Notes under the pieces: generated by a model
Databases searched by the model: none
What the model saw: the letters and a program-made list of their open reading frames with translations, nothing else
Told to the model about the DNA's origin: nothing
Translations under genes and position numbers: made by a program
Assembly: GCA_900323505.1 (NCBI GenBank)
Contig: OOIN01000012.1
Span: forward strand, 62,001-126,000
Direction: 5' to 3'
Length of the DNA stretch: 64,000 nt
Source: Ustilago trichophora
Lineage: Eukaryota > Basidiomycota > Ustilaginomycetes > Ustilaginales > Ustilaginaceae
In this document: piece after piece, positions 1 through 12,100 of the stretch
Numbering within the stretch: position 1 is the first letter of the stretch
Layout: each line of letters begins with the position of its first letter

Positions 1-1828
1 ACGATCCGTGGGCGAGATGAAGTCTTCCACCAAGTGCGGTACAGGCTGCGGAGGCTGTCTGCCACTCAGTCAGAGCATCCTCAACAAGGCGCTCAAGGAA
101 GCCGGTGTCGAGATCTCGAACCACCTTTGTGGCCACTTTGCCTACACCCGACAGGAGCTCTACCAGATCATCAAGTTCAAGAAGCTGCGCGATTTCACTT
201 CGGTGATGAAGTCGGTCGGCAAGAAATCCGACAGTCTCGGCTGCGAAGTTTGCCGGCCAGCCATCGGCTCCATCTTGTCGTCGCTTTACAACGATTGGAT
301 CATGAATCCGCAGCAACGACAGACGCAGGATACCAACGATCGTTACCTTGCCAACATGCAGCGCGATGGTACGTACTCGGTGGTGCCGCGCATGGCCGCG
401 GGTGAAGTGACTCCTGCTGGTCTCATCGTCATTGGACAGGTATCAGAGGAATTTGGCCTCTACACCAAGATCACTGGTGGACAGCGAATCGACATGTTTG
501 GCGCCAAAAAGCAGGATCTGCCCGCCATCTGGGAGAAGCTCGTCGATGCCGGCTTTGAATCAGGACACGCCTACGGCAAAGCGCTCCGAACGGTTAAGTC
601 TTGCGTAGGAAGTACGTGGTGTCGGTACGGTGTCGGCGATTCTGTCGGTCTGGCGCACGAGCTTGAGACGAGATACAAAGGTCTTCGAGCTCCACACAAG
701 TTCAAGGGGGGCGTCTCGGGCTGTGTTCGTGAGTGCGCCGAGGCTCAAGGTAAAGACTTTGGCCTGATTGCAACCACCAAAGGCTGGAACATCTATGTGG
801 GTGGAAACGGTGGTGCAAAGCCTCGCCATGCAGAGCTCATCGCTGAGGACGTAAGTCGCCGTCAAGCCATCAAGATCCTCGACCGATTCATTCTCTTTTA
901 CATCCGCTCTGCTGACAAGCTCGAACGTACAGCGCGATGGATCGAAAAATACCCCGGCGGTCTCAAAGGTCTGAAAGAGGTGATTGTGGACGACAAGCTT
1001 GGCATTTGCCAAGAGCTTGAACGAGAGATGGAGGTTCTCGTGGGCACCTATCACTGCGAATGGACAAAGGTGGTGCGTGACCCTGTTCGCCGGAAAGCTT
1101 TTCGTCAATTTGTCAATACAGACGAGACACAGGCCGTGTCAGAAAAGCTGTCGGAGCGAGACCAGCAGCGACCCATTGACTGGCCGGTTGAATCAGGTCC
1201 GCTTCACTTTAGCATCCTTGATGTTGTAAAGGACGCGGTGTGGGAATGGCGGCCCATCTGCAAATACATGGATCTCGACCCGCAGATCGACGCACCATCC
1301 TCGGCAACCATCAAGTACGGAGACACACAAATCGCTGTCTGGAATATTCCTGGCCGTGGTATCAGAGCGGCTCAGAACATGTGCCCGCATCGCCGCGCCT
1401 TTGTCCTCGCCGATGGTCTGGTAGGAGAAGACGACAAGGGTCGAGAATACGTGTCGTGTCCGCTGCATAAGCGCAACTATCTTCTTTCCGCTTCGGCCGG
1501 CCAAGAAGGAGGCAAATGCAACGACGGAGACTACTCGATCATGGTATTCGAGGCAAAGATGGATGAAGCGAAGGACCTGGTCTACCTCAAGCTTCCGCCC
1601 TCCGAGGCACTGGACGCGGTGTTGTCAACATCCAAATGGATGCTGCGACGCGCGACTGAAGAGTCAGATGCTCTGGCCGGCGGTCAGTTGCACTCGGTCG
1701 AAATCACTGGTCCATTGGATGCTGAGCAGCTCGAAAGCGCGCAAATAGGAGTGTCCAAGAAGGTCGGATCCAAGGTTTCGCCAACGGTCAAAGCTTCGTG
1801 TGGTCAAGGGTCCGTGCTCGATTGGTGA
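1..1828 (+). CDS. Nitrite reductase [NAD(P)H], C-terminal part (5' truncated by window edge)
   Basis: Assimilatory siroheme nitrite reductase, which reduces nitrite to ammonium in the cytosol. The frame is open to the window edge, so the N-terminal FAD/NAD(P)H domains lie outside; the first in-frame ATG (17) is not the true start. Seen, in order: a BFD-like [2Fe-2S] segment with Cys pairs (about 37-290, ending GCEVCRP), the nitrite/sulfite-reductase ferredoxin-like half-domain (about 380-560), the siroheme/4Fe-4S site with Cys codons at 602, 620, 722 and 734 (C-x5-C ... C-x3-C), and a C-terminal Rieske-type domain with CPH at 1382 and CPLH at 1457. The order BFD, sulfite-reductase fold, Rieske is that of fungal NiiA/Nit-6 enzymes. 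It stands head-to-tail with nitrate reductase, the next enzyme-coding gene downstream; a nitrate transporter is not in the window. No intron is needed. Confidence 0.95.
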   Translation, partial: RSVGEMKSSTKCGTGCGGCLPLSQSILNKALKEAGVEISNHLCGHFAYTRQELYQIIKFKKLRDFTSVMKSVGKKSDSLGCEVCRPAIGSILSSLYNDWIMNPQQRQTQDTNDRYLANMQRDGTYSVVPRMAAGEVTPAGLIVIGQVSEEFGLYTKITGGQRIDMFGAKKQDLPAIWEKLVDAGFESGHAYGKALRTVKSCVGSTWCRYGVGDSVGLAHELETRYKGLRAPHKFKGGVSGCVRECAEAQGKDFGLIATTKGWNIYVGGNGGAKPRHAELIAEDVSRRQAIKILDRFILFYIRSADKLERTARWIEKYPGGLKGLKEVIVDDKLGICQELEREMEVLVGTYHCEWTKVVRDPVRRKAFRQFVNTDETQAVSEKLSERDQQRPIDWPVESGPLHFSILDVVKDAVWEWRPICKYMDLDPQIDAPSSATIKYGDTQIAVWNIPGRGIRAAQNMCPHRRAFVLADGLVGEDDKGREYVSCPLHKRNYLLSASAGQEGGKCNDGDYSIMVFEAKMDEAKDLVYLKLPPSEALDAVLSTSKWMLRRATEESDALAGGQLHSVEITGPLDAEQLESAQIGVSKKVGSKVSPTVKASCGQGSVLDW

Positions 1829-2121
1829 AGGCCTTGCGGCTGCCTTTTGTAAATACTAAACACTGTTCTCATTCGATATCTTTTGTGAGGTTTTCGGATT
1901 GAAGAGAGTTTCTCAAGCAGAGGCTCTGCGCGACAACCACAGTGAAGGTTCTGGCTGAGCCTCAAGAAACGCTGCAAAACCAACACACGTGCGACATACA
2001 GTGAGACCTTTGCTCAGACCAAGTCGCAACTGACAGGCAACTCGGCCGAACTGTGAACACATTTCTGATCCGTTAGCAGCATCTTCAAACTATGTTCATG
2101 CCAAAGTGCAACTCGTGCATC

Positions 2122-2370
2122 GATAAGACGGGATGATAAGCCGCTTGTCAACTGTGCGTAGTTACGAGTTTCCCGCTCAAACGCTTGAAGGGCGAGCAAT
2201 TTGGAATAGCTGACTTTGGATCGTCCGTTATCTAGCAATTTCGCTTGGGTTTCCTGGATTTGGTGGAAAACCGGGTGTCTTTTCTTATCTTTTCCCGCAT
2301 CGCTTCAAGAATCTTTGCAGATTTGGACAGCTCACAGATTTGTGTCGCGCCTCATCTTCATCTCCTTATC
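2122..2370. promoter_or_regulatory. Cluster of GATAAG motifs (putative GATA-factor/Nit2 sites)
   Basis: Four GATAAG hexamers lie in the 952-bp spacer between nitrite and nitrate reductase: plus strand at 2122-2127 and 2135-2140 (13 bp apart), minus strand (CTTATC) at 2284-2289 and 2365-2370. Fungal nitrate-assimilation genes are classically activated by GATA factors (AreA/NIT2/Nit2) through paired GATA elements. Binding is inferred from motif and location only. Confidence 0.5.
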
Positions 2371-2780
2371 GTAATCGGCTACATTCTCAGTGATTGACAA
2401 ACCCGAACGACCAATCATATGAGCCGGATGACCACGAGCATCAACGCCTCCTTGGGCTGCTCGACCGTGATTCCGAAGAGGTCTGCTAGTCGGTCACCGA
2501 ACAAAGAACACACGCCGGAGCCTATCGGCATTGAGATAATTGCTACACTGCTCTGGTCAGCAGTCTGAGATGCGATCATGAATGACTTCCCCGCAAACGC
2601 TTTGCAGAAGTGTAGCTGCTCTTTCATCAAAGTCAAATCGCAGTGTCTTGTCCCATTCGCGTCTAGATCCATCTTGCCGACATCTCACACTCTTACTTCT
2701 CTTTCTACAGACAGCTTTTCTCACTCGTTCATTCCATACACGACCTAGTCACAACCTTCTGGAAGCGATCACTGCGAGAC

Positions 2781-5732
2781 ATGATGATGATGATGGATTC
2801 GAGGACCTGCAGCTCGTCCTCTTCAAAAGAAACCTCGGAGGACGGCATCACCACCTCTGGCTTCACATCCTCCTCATCCACTTCGACATCTCCCTCGTCT
2901 GCTACCACAACGGAACCATCAAGTCCCACCATCTCAGCAGCCAAACCTTTGGTGGAAGATTCTGCAATCGAGCCTTTTCAGCCACGTACAATCTATGACG
3001 AGAGAGTTCTCCCGGCTGTTCCCGCATCTGAAGCCGTACAGCCGCTGGCCACCGATTCAAACACACCGGATCACTGGATCGCTCGTGACGAACGCATGAT
3101 CCGGTTGACAGGCAAGCATCCCTGTAACGTCGAGGCTCCGCTCTCTGATCTCTTCTCCAAAGGATTTCTCACTCCGCAAAACCTCTTCTACGTTCGCTCC
3201 CATGGAGATACTCCAAGAGTTACACGGGAGCAAGCCGAGCAGTGGAGGCTCAAGATTCACGGTCTTGTAGAACATGAAGTGGAGCTCAGCATCAAGGATC
3301 TAAAGGAACGCTTTCCCACCGTCACTCTTCCCATCACTCTTGTTTGCGCTGGCAATAGACGTAAAGAGCAGAACATGGTCGCCAAAGGTCTGGGCTTCAA
3401 CTGGGGTGCTGCCGGTGTCTCGACTGGTCTCTTCACGGGCGTGTATCTGGCGGATGTGCTCGACTATTGCAAGCCCAAGAATCCGCTTCTTTCCTCTTTT
3501 CCTTCATACGAGGTCGCGATCCCCGGGCGCGCCAGGCATGTCGTGTTTGAGGGTGCTGATCAACTTCCCAAGGGCAAGTACGGCACTTCGCAACGCCTCA
3601 ATTGGGCTCTGGATCGATCCAAAGGCATGCTCATCGCTTGGGGCCTGAATGGGGAAGATCTCTCTCCCGATCACGGCTATCCATTGCGTCTCGTTGTCCC
3701 TGGTCAAATAGGAGGTAGGATGGTCAAGTGGCTAGAGCGCATTGAAGTCTCGGATCGTGAAAGTCAGCATCACCTTCACTTTCACGACAATAAGCTGCTC
3801 CCCACTGAAGTCACTGCGGACCAAGCTCGCAGCGAAATGCATTGGTGGTACGATCCAAAGTACATCATCAACGATCTCAACGTCAACGCTGCAATCTGCT
3901 CGCCTGACCACAACCAAACGATCCAGGTCGCCGACTCTGGTAAACTTCCACAGATGTTGCCTATCGAGGGCTATGCGTACACTGGCGGCGGTCGACGTAT
4001 ACACCGAGTCGAAGTATCGTTAGATGACGGTCACAGCTGGAGGTGTGCCCGTATTCAGTGGCCCGAGGATCTTTATCGCATGTATCCCATCCACAACCAC
4101 GCGTACTTTGGCACTTTGGATCTGAGCTCCACCGAAATGAGTTTCGCCTGGTGCTTCTGGCGCCTCGACGTCGACGTTCAGGCTGACATTGTGGCGAAAA
4201 ACGTCAAAGTGATATCAGTAAGGGCGTTGGATGAAAGTCTAGCTACCATGCCTCGAGATATGTACTGGAATGCCACCTCGATGATGAACTCTTGGTGGTT
4301 CCGCGTTGCAGTGATTCGCGAGGGCACGAGCACGATCCGATTCGAGCATCCTACGCTTGCCGGTAATGCTCGCGGTGGATGGATGCAGAGGATGAACGAA
4401 ACAGGACTCAACCCGCGCTATCCGCACTTTGGCGATGACAACAAGGCAGAGGGCGACAGCTCCAAGTCTTTGACCGAGACACACGATGGTCCTCCCATCG
4501 CAGCGCAAGGTGTCATGCCAATCATGGTCGATCCAAGCAAGGAAAATCGCATCGTGACAGCAGCCGAACTTGCTGCGCATGCTGATGGTGAGGGTCCAAA
4601 TCCTTGGTTCATCGTGCATGGCCAAGTCTACGATGGGACTGGTTTCCTGACAGACCATCCCGGAGGTGATCAGTCGATTCGTTTGGTCGCCGGAGACGAT
4701 GCAACCGAAGACTTTATGGCCATTCATTCGATGGATGCCAAAAAGATGCTTCGGGACTATCATGTCGGTCGACTCGAAGTCGTAGGTGAGGCATCTCTCT
4801 CGGCGTCGACAAAAATCCAAGCCGACCTCATCGATCATCAAGGCCCCTTCCTGCACCCTAAGCAATGGCGATCGACACGTCTTGTCAGCAAGACGGTCAT
4901 CTCGCCCGATGCCAGGATTTTCCGTTTCGCCCTTCGAGACGTTGACCAAGAGCTCGGATTGCCTACCGGACAGCACGTCTATGTGCGCATTCGTCGCAAG
5001 GATACAAACACGGGCGTCGTCGAGACAGTACAGAGAGCTTACACACCCTACAGTGGCAATACACAGCGCGGCTTTCTGGACATTCTCATCAAGGTTTACT
5101 TCCCTGCACCTTCAGCCTCGCCTACCTTTCAAGGAGGTAAGATGACGATGCTACTCGAGAATCTTGATCCGTCCTCGGCAAGTGACGACAACATTTCCAT
5201 TGAGCTCAAGGGTCCCCTGGGCTCGTTCACATATCTTGGTCAGCATCAGATTCGATGGAAGCCGACCAATGCCATCCGACGTGTTCGCAAGCTGGCAATG
5301 ATTGCCGGTGGCAGCGGAATCACGCCCATCTGGTCGACGCTGAAAGCCATCGCCGATGAAGCGCTGGACGAATCGTCGGCATCTTTGGATCCGATACAGA
5401 TCTGGGTATTGTACGGCAACAGGACCGAGGAAGACATCCTGATCCGCCAAGAACTCGATCGTTTACAAGCGATTCTGAAGGACAATCTTCACATCTGGCA
5501 TGTTCTCAGCAACACCGCAGCAGCTGCATCAGACTGGAAAATGGGAAGGGGCTACATCGATGTTGACTGCATGCGGAAGCATTTGCCACCCCCACCTCCA
5601 ACATCTTCTTCGCCAGAGGATCTCGAAGATACTCTGGCATTGGTGTGCGGACCTCCAGCACTTGAGTCTGCCGTCTCTAGTGGTCTCTCGCAACTTGGAT
5701 GGGATCTAGAACGTACCGTGGTCTTCTTCTAG
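2781..5732 (+). CDS. Nitrate reductase [NAD(P)H], molybdopterin/cytochrome b5/FAD
   Basis: Assimilatory nitrate reductase, 983 residues, the usual length for a fungal Nar1/NiaD enzyme; it converts nitrate to nitrite for the neighbouring nitrite reductase. Seen: a Ser/Thr-rich N-terminal extension (about 1-90); the Moco domain with the molybdenum-ligand Cys189 in CAGNRR; the dimerisation region (to about 560); a cytochrome b5 domain with heme ligands His626 (HPGG) and His649; an FAD domain with R752-AYTP; the NAD(P)H domain with G843-GSGITP and C956-GPP; and the family-typical C-terminal FF. All cofactor residues I could check are present, so the enzyme looks intact. The start is a run of five ATG codons (2781-2795); I took the first, and a shift of a few codons would not matter. 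No intron is visible. GATAAG motifs upstream suggest nitrogen-metabolite control. Confidence 0.97.
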   Translation: MMMMMDSRTCSSSSSKETSEDGITTSGFTSSSSTSTSPSSATTTEPSSPTISAAKPLVEDSAIEPFQPRTIYDERVLPAVPASEAVQPLATDSNTPDHWIARDERMIRLTGKHPCNVEAPLSDLFSKGFLTPQNLFYVRSHGDTPRVTREQAEQWRLKIHGLVEHEVELSIKDLKERFPTVTLPITLVCAGNRRKEQNMVAKGLGFNWGAAGVSTGLFTGVYLADVLDYCKPKNPLLSSFPSYEVAIPGRARHVVFEGADQLPKGKYGTSQRLNWALDRSKGMLIAWGLNGEDLSPDHGYPLRLVVPGQIGGRMVKWLERIEVSDRESQHHLHFHDNKLLPTEVTADQARSEMHWWYDPKYIINDLNVNAAICSPDHNQTIQVADSGKLPQMLPIEGYAYTGGGRRIHRVEVSLDDGHSWRCARIQWPEDLYRMYPIHNHAYFGTLDLSSTEMSFAWCFWRLDVDVQADIVAKNVKVISVRALDESLATMPRDMYWNATSMMNSWWFRVAVIREGTSTIRFEHPTLAGNARGGWMQRMNETGLNPRYPHFGDDNKAEGDSSKSLTETHDGPPIAAQGVMPIMVDPSKENRIVTAAELAAHADGEGPNPWFIVHGQVYDGTGFLTDHPGGDQSIRLVAGDDATEDFMAIHSMDAKKMLRDYHVGRLEVVGEASLSASTKIQADLIDHQGPFLHPKQWRSTRLVSKTVISPDARIFRFALRDVDQELGLPTGQHVYVRIRRKDTNTGVVETVQRAYTPYSGNTQRGFLDILIKVYFPAPSASPTFQGGKMTMLLENLDPSSASDDNISIELKGPLGSFTYLGQHQIRWKPTNAIRRVRKLAMIAGGSGITPIWSTLKAIADEALDESSASLDPIQIWVLYGNRTEEDILIRQELDRLQAILKDNLHIWHVLSNTAAAASDWKMGRGYIDVDCMRKHLPPPPPTSSSPEDLEDTLALVCGPPALESAVSSGLSQLGWDLERTVVFF

Positions 5733-6045
5733 GCTGAAACACTCTCAAATTCAGAAAACCTTTCCGTTCACCACTGATTCTAGCAATGCGTGTGCAAGTG
5801 TTGGCAAAGACTCTTCTGTCTCGGCGGTGACTGAGAAAGGCCCAGCCAGGCTCGGCGCATCAGCAAAGGTCTTCGAGATGAAGTCCGACCGCGAGGCGTA
5901 TGTTCCTCACACTAGAACACCTGCACGAAACATTCTTCGTTTCACCAAAACGCATTTGACAGAACGCAAAAAGAAACCTTGAATGTATGATGAAATGTTA
6001 TGTACAGTGGCCAAGTGTTGTCTATAACGGGAAAAAAAGGTAATG

Positions 6046-6139
6046 ACAGTGTGTGTGTAACAGTCGAAACGATTGAGAGAGACTATGATGCTACAGTGTG
6101 TGTGTAACAGTCGAAACGATTGAGAGAGACTATGATGCT
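6046..6139. repeat. 47-bp perfect tandem duplication
   Basis: Two identical 47-bp copies (6046-6092 and 6093-6139), each beginning ACAGTGTGTGTG and ending ATGATGCT. The second copy runs to the stop codon of the large minus-strand gene (stop at 6138-6140), so the duplication lies in its 3' untranslated region and just touches the end of the reading frame. Confidence 0.95.
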
Positions 6140-9100
6140 AGAGGCCGAGGCCGCCAAGTAGGCCACTCAGTGGATTGTTGTTGGTTGCTGCCGTGGCTGC
6201 TGCAGCTGGCGATGCCGCTGCTGGCGATGCCGCTGCTGCCGTTGTGGCGGGCAAAGCGGCGGCTGGAGAGCTTGCTACTGCGGGTGCAGCTGAAGTTGCG
6301 GCAGCCCTCGTCGTCGCTGGAATCGCCGAAGCGGTTGCCGTATTCGACGACAGCGGCAGGGAAACCGACTGTACACTTGTACTGCTCCCACTAACCGTCG
6401 ACGCCGACGCCCGTTCACAACCCGCTTGACTCAACAGCGGAATGGGCAATTCCTGCAATACGCATACCAGATCCTTGAATCCGTTCTCCACCAATCCCGG
6501 GATATTGCCCGATCCCAGATTCTGCAGTCCATCGCTGAGCAGCTTCTGCTGGTTGGGCGAAAGTAGGCCAGTGACACCTTGCAGGGCGCCCAGCAAGCCA
6601 CCCAAGGAATCGAGATTGGCAATCGGTGCACCGGCAAGCGTCAGAGTGTAATCGGCAGGTACGTCGAGATAGGTTAATTCTCCCTGGAGCTGATAGCCGT
6701 CATTGCCACCAATCTTGATCAAAGCCTTGGTGATGTACAGGTCCAAGTTGTTTCCGACAATGTCGATCGAGTTGAGGAGACCCATGGGGAGCAACACGCG
6801 CGGAACACGGCCAGAGGCTCTGCCAGGGTTGACAAACGTTGCGCTTGCACGCGGCAGGATCAGGGTTGGGTCGAAAGTGTGATCCAACGTGGCATAGGTC
6901 TTGTCGGAACCGTGCTTGGATCCTCGGGCTGCGATCTGTTGAAGGGCGAGGGGGGTGGGCAAGTCGTTTTGCAAGTCGATGTTGGCAATGACGTAAGGTA
7001 GACCACCGGGACCGGCAAACAGATCGAGTACCTCGATATTGATTTTAACCAATTGAATCAGCTGCAGCGCCAATCCACGGAGGTCGAGCTTGAGGTTGAG
7101 CGTGTCAAGGGCCGGGTTGAGGGCGGCGAGATCCGTGATCCCTGGTCGTTGTCCGGGAGGGTTGCGTGCAACCAAATTCGTCGTGTAAGGATCCCGTGTA
7201 CCTGGAATCGGTTGAATCAGTTGCCTGATCAACTTGACAGCGGTAGGGCTGCCCAATGGCTGTTCGAGGGCAAGGTAGACTGTCGCAGACAGCGGATTGT
7301 CTCCCGGTTTCAGGTTGAGATCCTTGAGCACCGCTCGACCGATAGTCGCATCGTCGAGGAAGACCGGAATGCTTAGCTCTTTAATCTTGGCAGAGATGAC
7401 CGAAGGATTGTTCAGAGTCACATCGACCTGGGCAATACCATGTTCCGGTGTACCACCAATGACATTGACGTTGCCTACCACGTCGAGTCGACCGCCCAAG
7501 TTGTTGAGCGAAGACAAGCTGGTGGGGACATCGAGTTGGACAGAGTCGACGGTGATTTGACCGACAGCCAGATTGACGACAGCAGACACCTCTCCGAGGA
7601 CCCGCAATTCGGCTGTTGGCTTGGATACTACATTGATCAACAACTGTTGGAAGGCGCCCTGATCGACTGCGGTCAGCATCGAGTTCTTGAGACTGAGACC
7701 CAGTGTAACGGATTGATTGTTGCCCGGAATCCTGCCCGAGAGTGGGATCGAGTCGAGGAGCACGCTTGCAGCGCGGGCGGGGGATCCTTCATTGGCTACA
7801 AAGACAGTTCCCTTGGCCGAAACTACATCGACGTGAATGTTGAAAGGAATCGAAACTACCGCTTCGGTACGCTGAGATGAAATGGGGAACTGGTATCCGC
7901 TGTCTCGAGCGACGGTCAAGTCTGCCGAGATATCTGGCAGGTTGACTCGGGTCACTGGCTTCAAGTTTTGACCGGCTACATCCACCTTGAGTTGAAGCGT
8001 CTTGAGCGCCCGTGTCAGCCAAGGAATCGTTTGCCCATTGGCATCGGTGGCGCTGTTGCCGACAATGGCGACCGTGGTAGTGTTGGCCGAGATGAACCTG
8101 CTTGCCAGTGCACCCAGCGCCGCGCGCTGTGCATTGTTTGTGATCTGATTGACCTGGCCAGTGACATGCAGATTGGTGTCGGAGTTGGGTGCCAAAATGG
8201 TGCCTGCTGGAACGCGGACGCCTCCAAGTACGACGTTGTTGTATTCAAAGTTGACGTCGATGATGGGAAGCTCAACTCGAATCGAAGTGCGAGACGGCAG
8301 AGTAGCATCGGCCTCGACGAGCAGAGTGTTGGATGTCTCGCCGACAATGGAAACGGTCCTCGCCACTACGCCTGGCAAGCCTTGCAGACCTTGTAGGGTG
8401 ATGGACCTCTGGAGACCAATCTTGGAAAATTGCACACCGTAGGCGTTGGCCTGGATCGAGTCGGAAAAGACCTCGAGCTCGAGGCTCTCTGAGGCGATGA
8501 GATCGGTGACAAAGTCTCCAAAGCCATTTTGATCCGTGACCGAGAGTCGTACGTCGAGGTCAAGACGACCATTGGCTGGGAAACAGAAAGTGGGGACGTT
8601 GATAGTGCCGATCCGCCTACCCTTGTATCGGGCTTCTAGCGGTTTTCCAAAGCTGACTTGGGCAGCAAAAGGTCCGATGCCACCAATCTCGACTCGGACC
8701 TGAACATTGAGACCGTCGGCGGTCAAACCGGAAGCAGAGATGTTGCTCACTTGAAGCGTCAAACCTTTGACGAGGTTCTCGACTACAGGTGCACCAAAGG
8801 GACCGATGAGATATCGTACGCTGTCGTCCACCTCCAGCGCGATAGGCTCAAGATGTACAGGCACGTTGTCGATCCGGTACTGACCCACCAACACGTTGGC
8901 CTGAGCATCCGCCGATAGCTGCGCTCCCTGCAGAGAGCGCTGCAGAGCACCAATGACATCGGTGGCGCCATTCAAGGGGCAACCTGGATTCTGAGCAGGT
9001 GCATATGCCACGCTTGAGTCCAGGTTCGGGCGAGACTTGAGCGGTTCAATGAGCGGCAGAAGCGGTCCGAGGTCTACGTTGTTTGCCCTGGCTTGAATCT

Positions 9101-12100
9101 CAAAGAAGCCAATGATGGCGCCGAGATTGGTGTTGACGCGAACGGGGAATTGTGGAGAAGTCTGCGTCGAGTGTCCATTGGCTACCATGTTGACATCGGC
9201 GTCGACATTGCCAAGCAGTACACCGGACAGCGAAGTGGCGCTCGCTTTGGCATGCAAAACGGTGATGGTCGCCGAAAAGGGATTGTGCAGGATAAACGTA
9301 GCTGCAACAATGAGTCTCTTGTCGACGTTGGGTGGTACGATGAGTTTTGCTTGTGTGACCAAGGTCTCGTTGAGCCTGGGCACCGAAGCGCCAAAGGCGA
9401 GGGTCGAGACAGCCGGGTTGAGCGAGCCATAGGCGGTCGATCGGGACGTACCATGGGCTTGCGCCTGAATCGCGGGACCACCCATGGTCAAAAAATCCTT
9501 GATGAGGCGTCGACCGATGTCGCTGTTGAGCTTGAGCTGCGCTTCCACCGGCAAAGTGATGGGACCTTGAGGAATATCGGCATTGCGAACGAGGGCGTCA
9601 CCAATGCTTCCACCGTTGTCGTAGTCGACCCGCATCCGAACATCGCCGACGATGGCATGCACCTGAGAAGGGTTGACGATGCTTGCATCTACTCTAGCAA
9701 TGACATAGTCTCGAGTACCGCCCACGACATCGAGACCAGCGATGCCGACAGGGCTGTTTCGAAGACCTTGGAAACCTTTGAGTGCAAGTGCAGGGTCCAG
9801 GTGAATCGGAATGCCTCTGACTGTAATATCTCCCGATGCCGTCGACACGAGCGCATTGACAGCGTTGGAATCCAGGCCGACGCCGACAGACTCGTCTTGG
9901 ACAGCATTGATGGCAAGCTTGTTGGCAAAGTTACCCCGGTAATTTCCTGGAATGTCCAACTGAGCGTTTTGGATGGCAAGGCTGACTGTCCTATTCTCTG
10001 TCACGGCCCCGCTGTTCGGTAGAACAAGACGAGCTGCCCCTTGACCGCCGTAGAGAATGTCAAAAGAGCCACCGACATTGTTGACGCCAAAGGGGAAACC
10101 AAATGGAATGTCGACCACGGCGCGCACCGTGTCGGTGCTGATCAGGGGCGACCATTCTCGGTTGGTAAAGTCGAGCGTAGCATTGGTCATACTGACACTC
10201 TTGAGCGGATCCAACACGATGCCTGGGACCGTCACGGGGATCTCCAACGTTTTGAGACCCTCGGAGAGCCAAGTGACACTCTCTGGACCGGCGTAGACAC
10301 CGTGCACGATCAAGGTGGTGGGCTTGTTGGAGATGAAATTCTGCGCAATGGCCGAAAAGTCGGTCAGACCCTGTCCAGATTGCGGCAGGATGCGACCGGC
10401 AATGTCGACGTCGGACTGGGCACTCGGTGTCATGTTCAAGCGATTTGCCAGGCCTGCTTCTCCGAGAACGCTGGTAGCAAGGCCAAAATTGACTCCGAGG
10501 CGATCCAGATTGATGCCAATGTTGGAAGGATTGCGGACCGAAGCCGAGGCAGTGATGTGGATGCCACCGGCAGGATCGTTGGAGGGAAGATCAAAAGTTC
10601 CCAAGGTGACGGCGTTACGCAAGCGGTCAAAGGCCTTGATCGAGGTCTTTTTGGTCAGACCGGGACCGTTGAGAGTAGCGTCGTAAGCGCGAATGATCAT
10701 GGAAGGGGTCGAGACGGTCCAATCTACGCTCTTCTCCTGCAACAATGCCTTGACCAGGTCCGACATGAGGCCAGGATCGGCAATCGTCAATTCGGCGCGC
10801 ATCTGGATCCGAGTTACTTCGGGCACGATGGTCACGTTGGGCAAAGCGACGTTTCCAATCGTCTTTCCCTGCCAACTGACATCGATGCCCTTGTCGAGCA
10901 AGACGACGGCGTCAAAGGGCCCAATCTTGGAGACGGATGCCGAGACATCCACCGCAACTTTGCTCTGTGCCAAGTCGACGACCTGGATGCTCGTCAGATC
11001 CAGCTGCACTGCATCGATGACTGCCTTCATGATGGGACGACCCAGGATGGAATACAGTTTCTCGATACTCTGGTCAAAGGAGACATTGACGTTGCCCTGC
11101 TGGAATGGGGTGCGGAGGGAGTACTGTCCGATGAGAGCGTCAACGTTGACATTGACATCGGCACGTGCAGCTGCGAGTGCGGTCATGACATATTTAGGCA
11201 GGCTGAATCCATCAAAGGGTGCTGCCCGTGGTGACAGCGATGAAAGGCTCGAAGCCGAAGAAGACTGCTTGACACTGACCGGCTTGATGCCGCCGACCCT
11301 CATGAGATAGTCGAGCGGTGCAGTGTTCTGACCCGACTCGACGACAAGACCTCGCATGAGACCAAAGATGGCGTTGGGCTGATCAAAGTCGATGGACACG
11401 GGCAAAGGTTGGTTGCTGGTACGGTTTGGATTGGTGCGAGAAGGTACCACTACGGCATTGGCTAGATTGGTGGCATCGACATGGCCAACAGTAAGACCGA
11501 GGACGCTAGCTTGACCCTTTGCGCCCTGGAGATTGATGGCAGCGGTGAAAGGGTTTCCCACGGTTGGCAGGGCATCGGCCAAGTTGTTGACGACGGCAGT
11601 CGAATCGAGGATGACGACGTGTGCGTTGAGGAGGAGGGGATCGACCAGTCCAGCGATGGACGAGTTGAGTTTGATGCCGCTCAAGGTGGACTTGAGCGAT
11701 TCGGCTTGGGTGGAGGCCGAGTCGCCCTGGACATTGACTGGGCTCTGCTTGCCTTGAAGATACTGCTGGATCAGAACGTTGCTCTTTTCGGTAAAAGAGA
11801 CTGCGGCGGTTGCGTTGAGCGTGTTTGCACCGGGCACCATGCGGAGATCGCGAACGGTGGCTCGGCCGAGGCCTGCACCGTTGGGGAGTGTGATATCGAC
11901 ACTGGTATCGCCCAAAAGGTGAACCGAGATCTTGGACGGATTACCCATGGTGGCGGAAGCAACGACGTCAAGGGCAGAGCTCGAACCACCGAGCACGTCA
12001 AACGACAAGACTTGAAGAGGATCACGTTTGAGACCCGATAGACCCTGGATCGAGGTGGTGGTGGCAATCTTGAGTGCGGGCAAGGTGATGCGTCCAATAG

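Noticed and set aside
9093..11310. Several 200-400-codon plus-strand ORFs inside the 2,506-residue gene
   Set aside because: Shadows of the minus-strand frame, rich in Asp/Gly/Arg/Val, with no recognisable motif.
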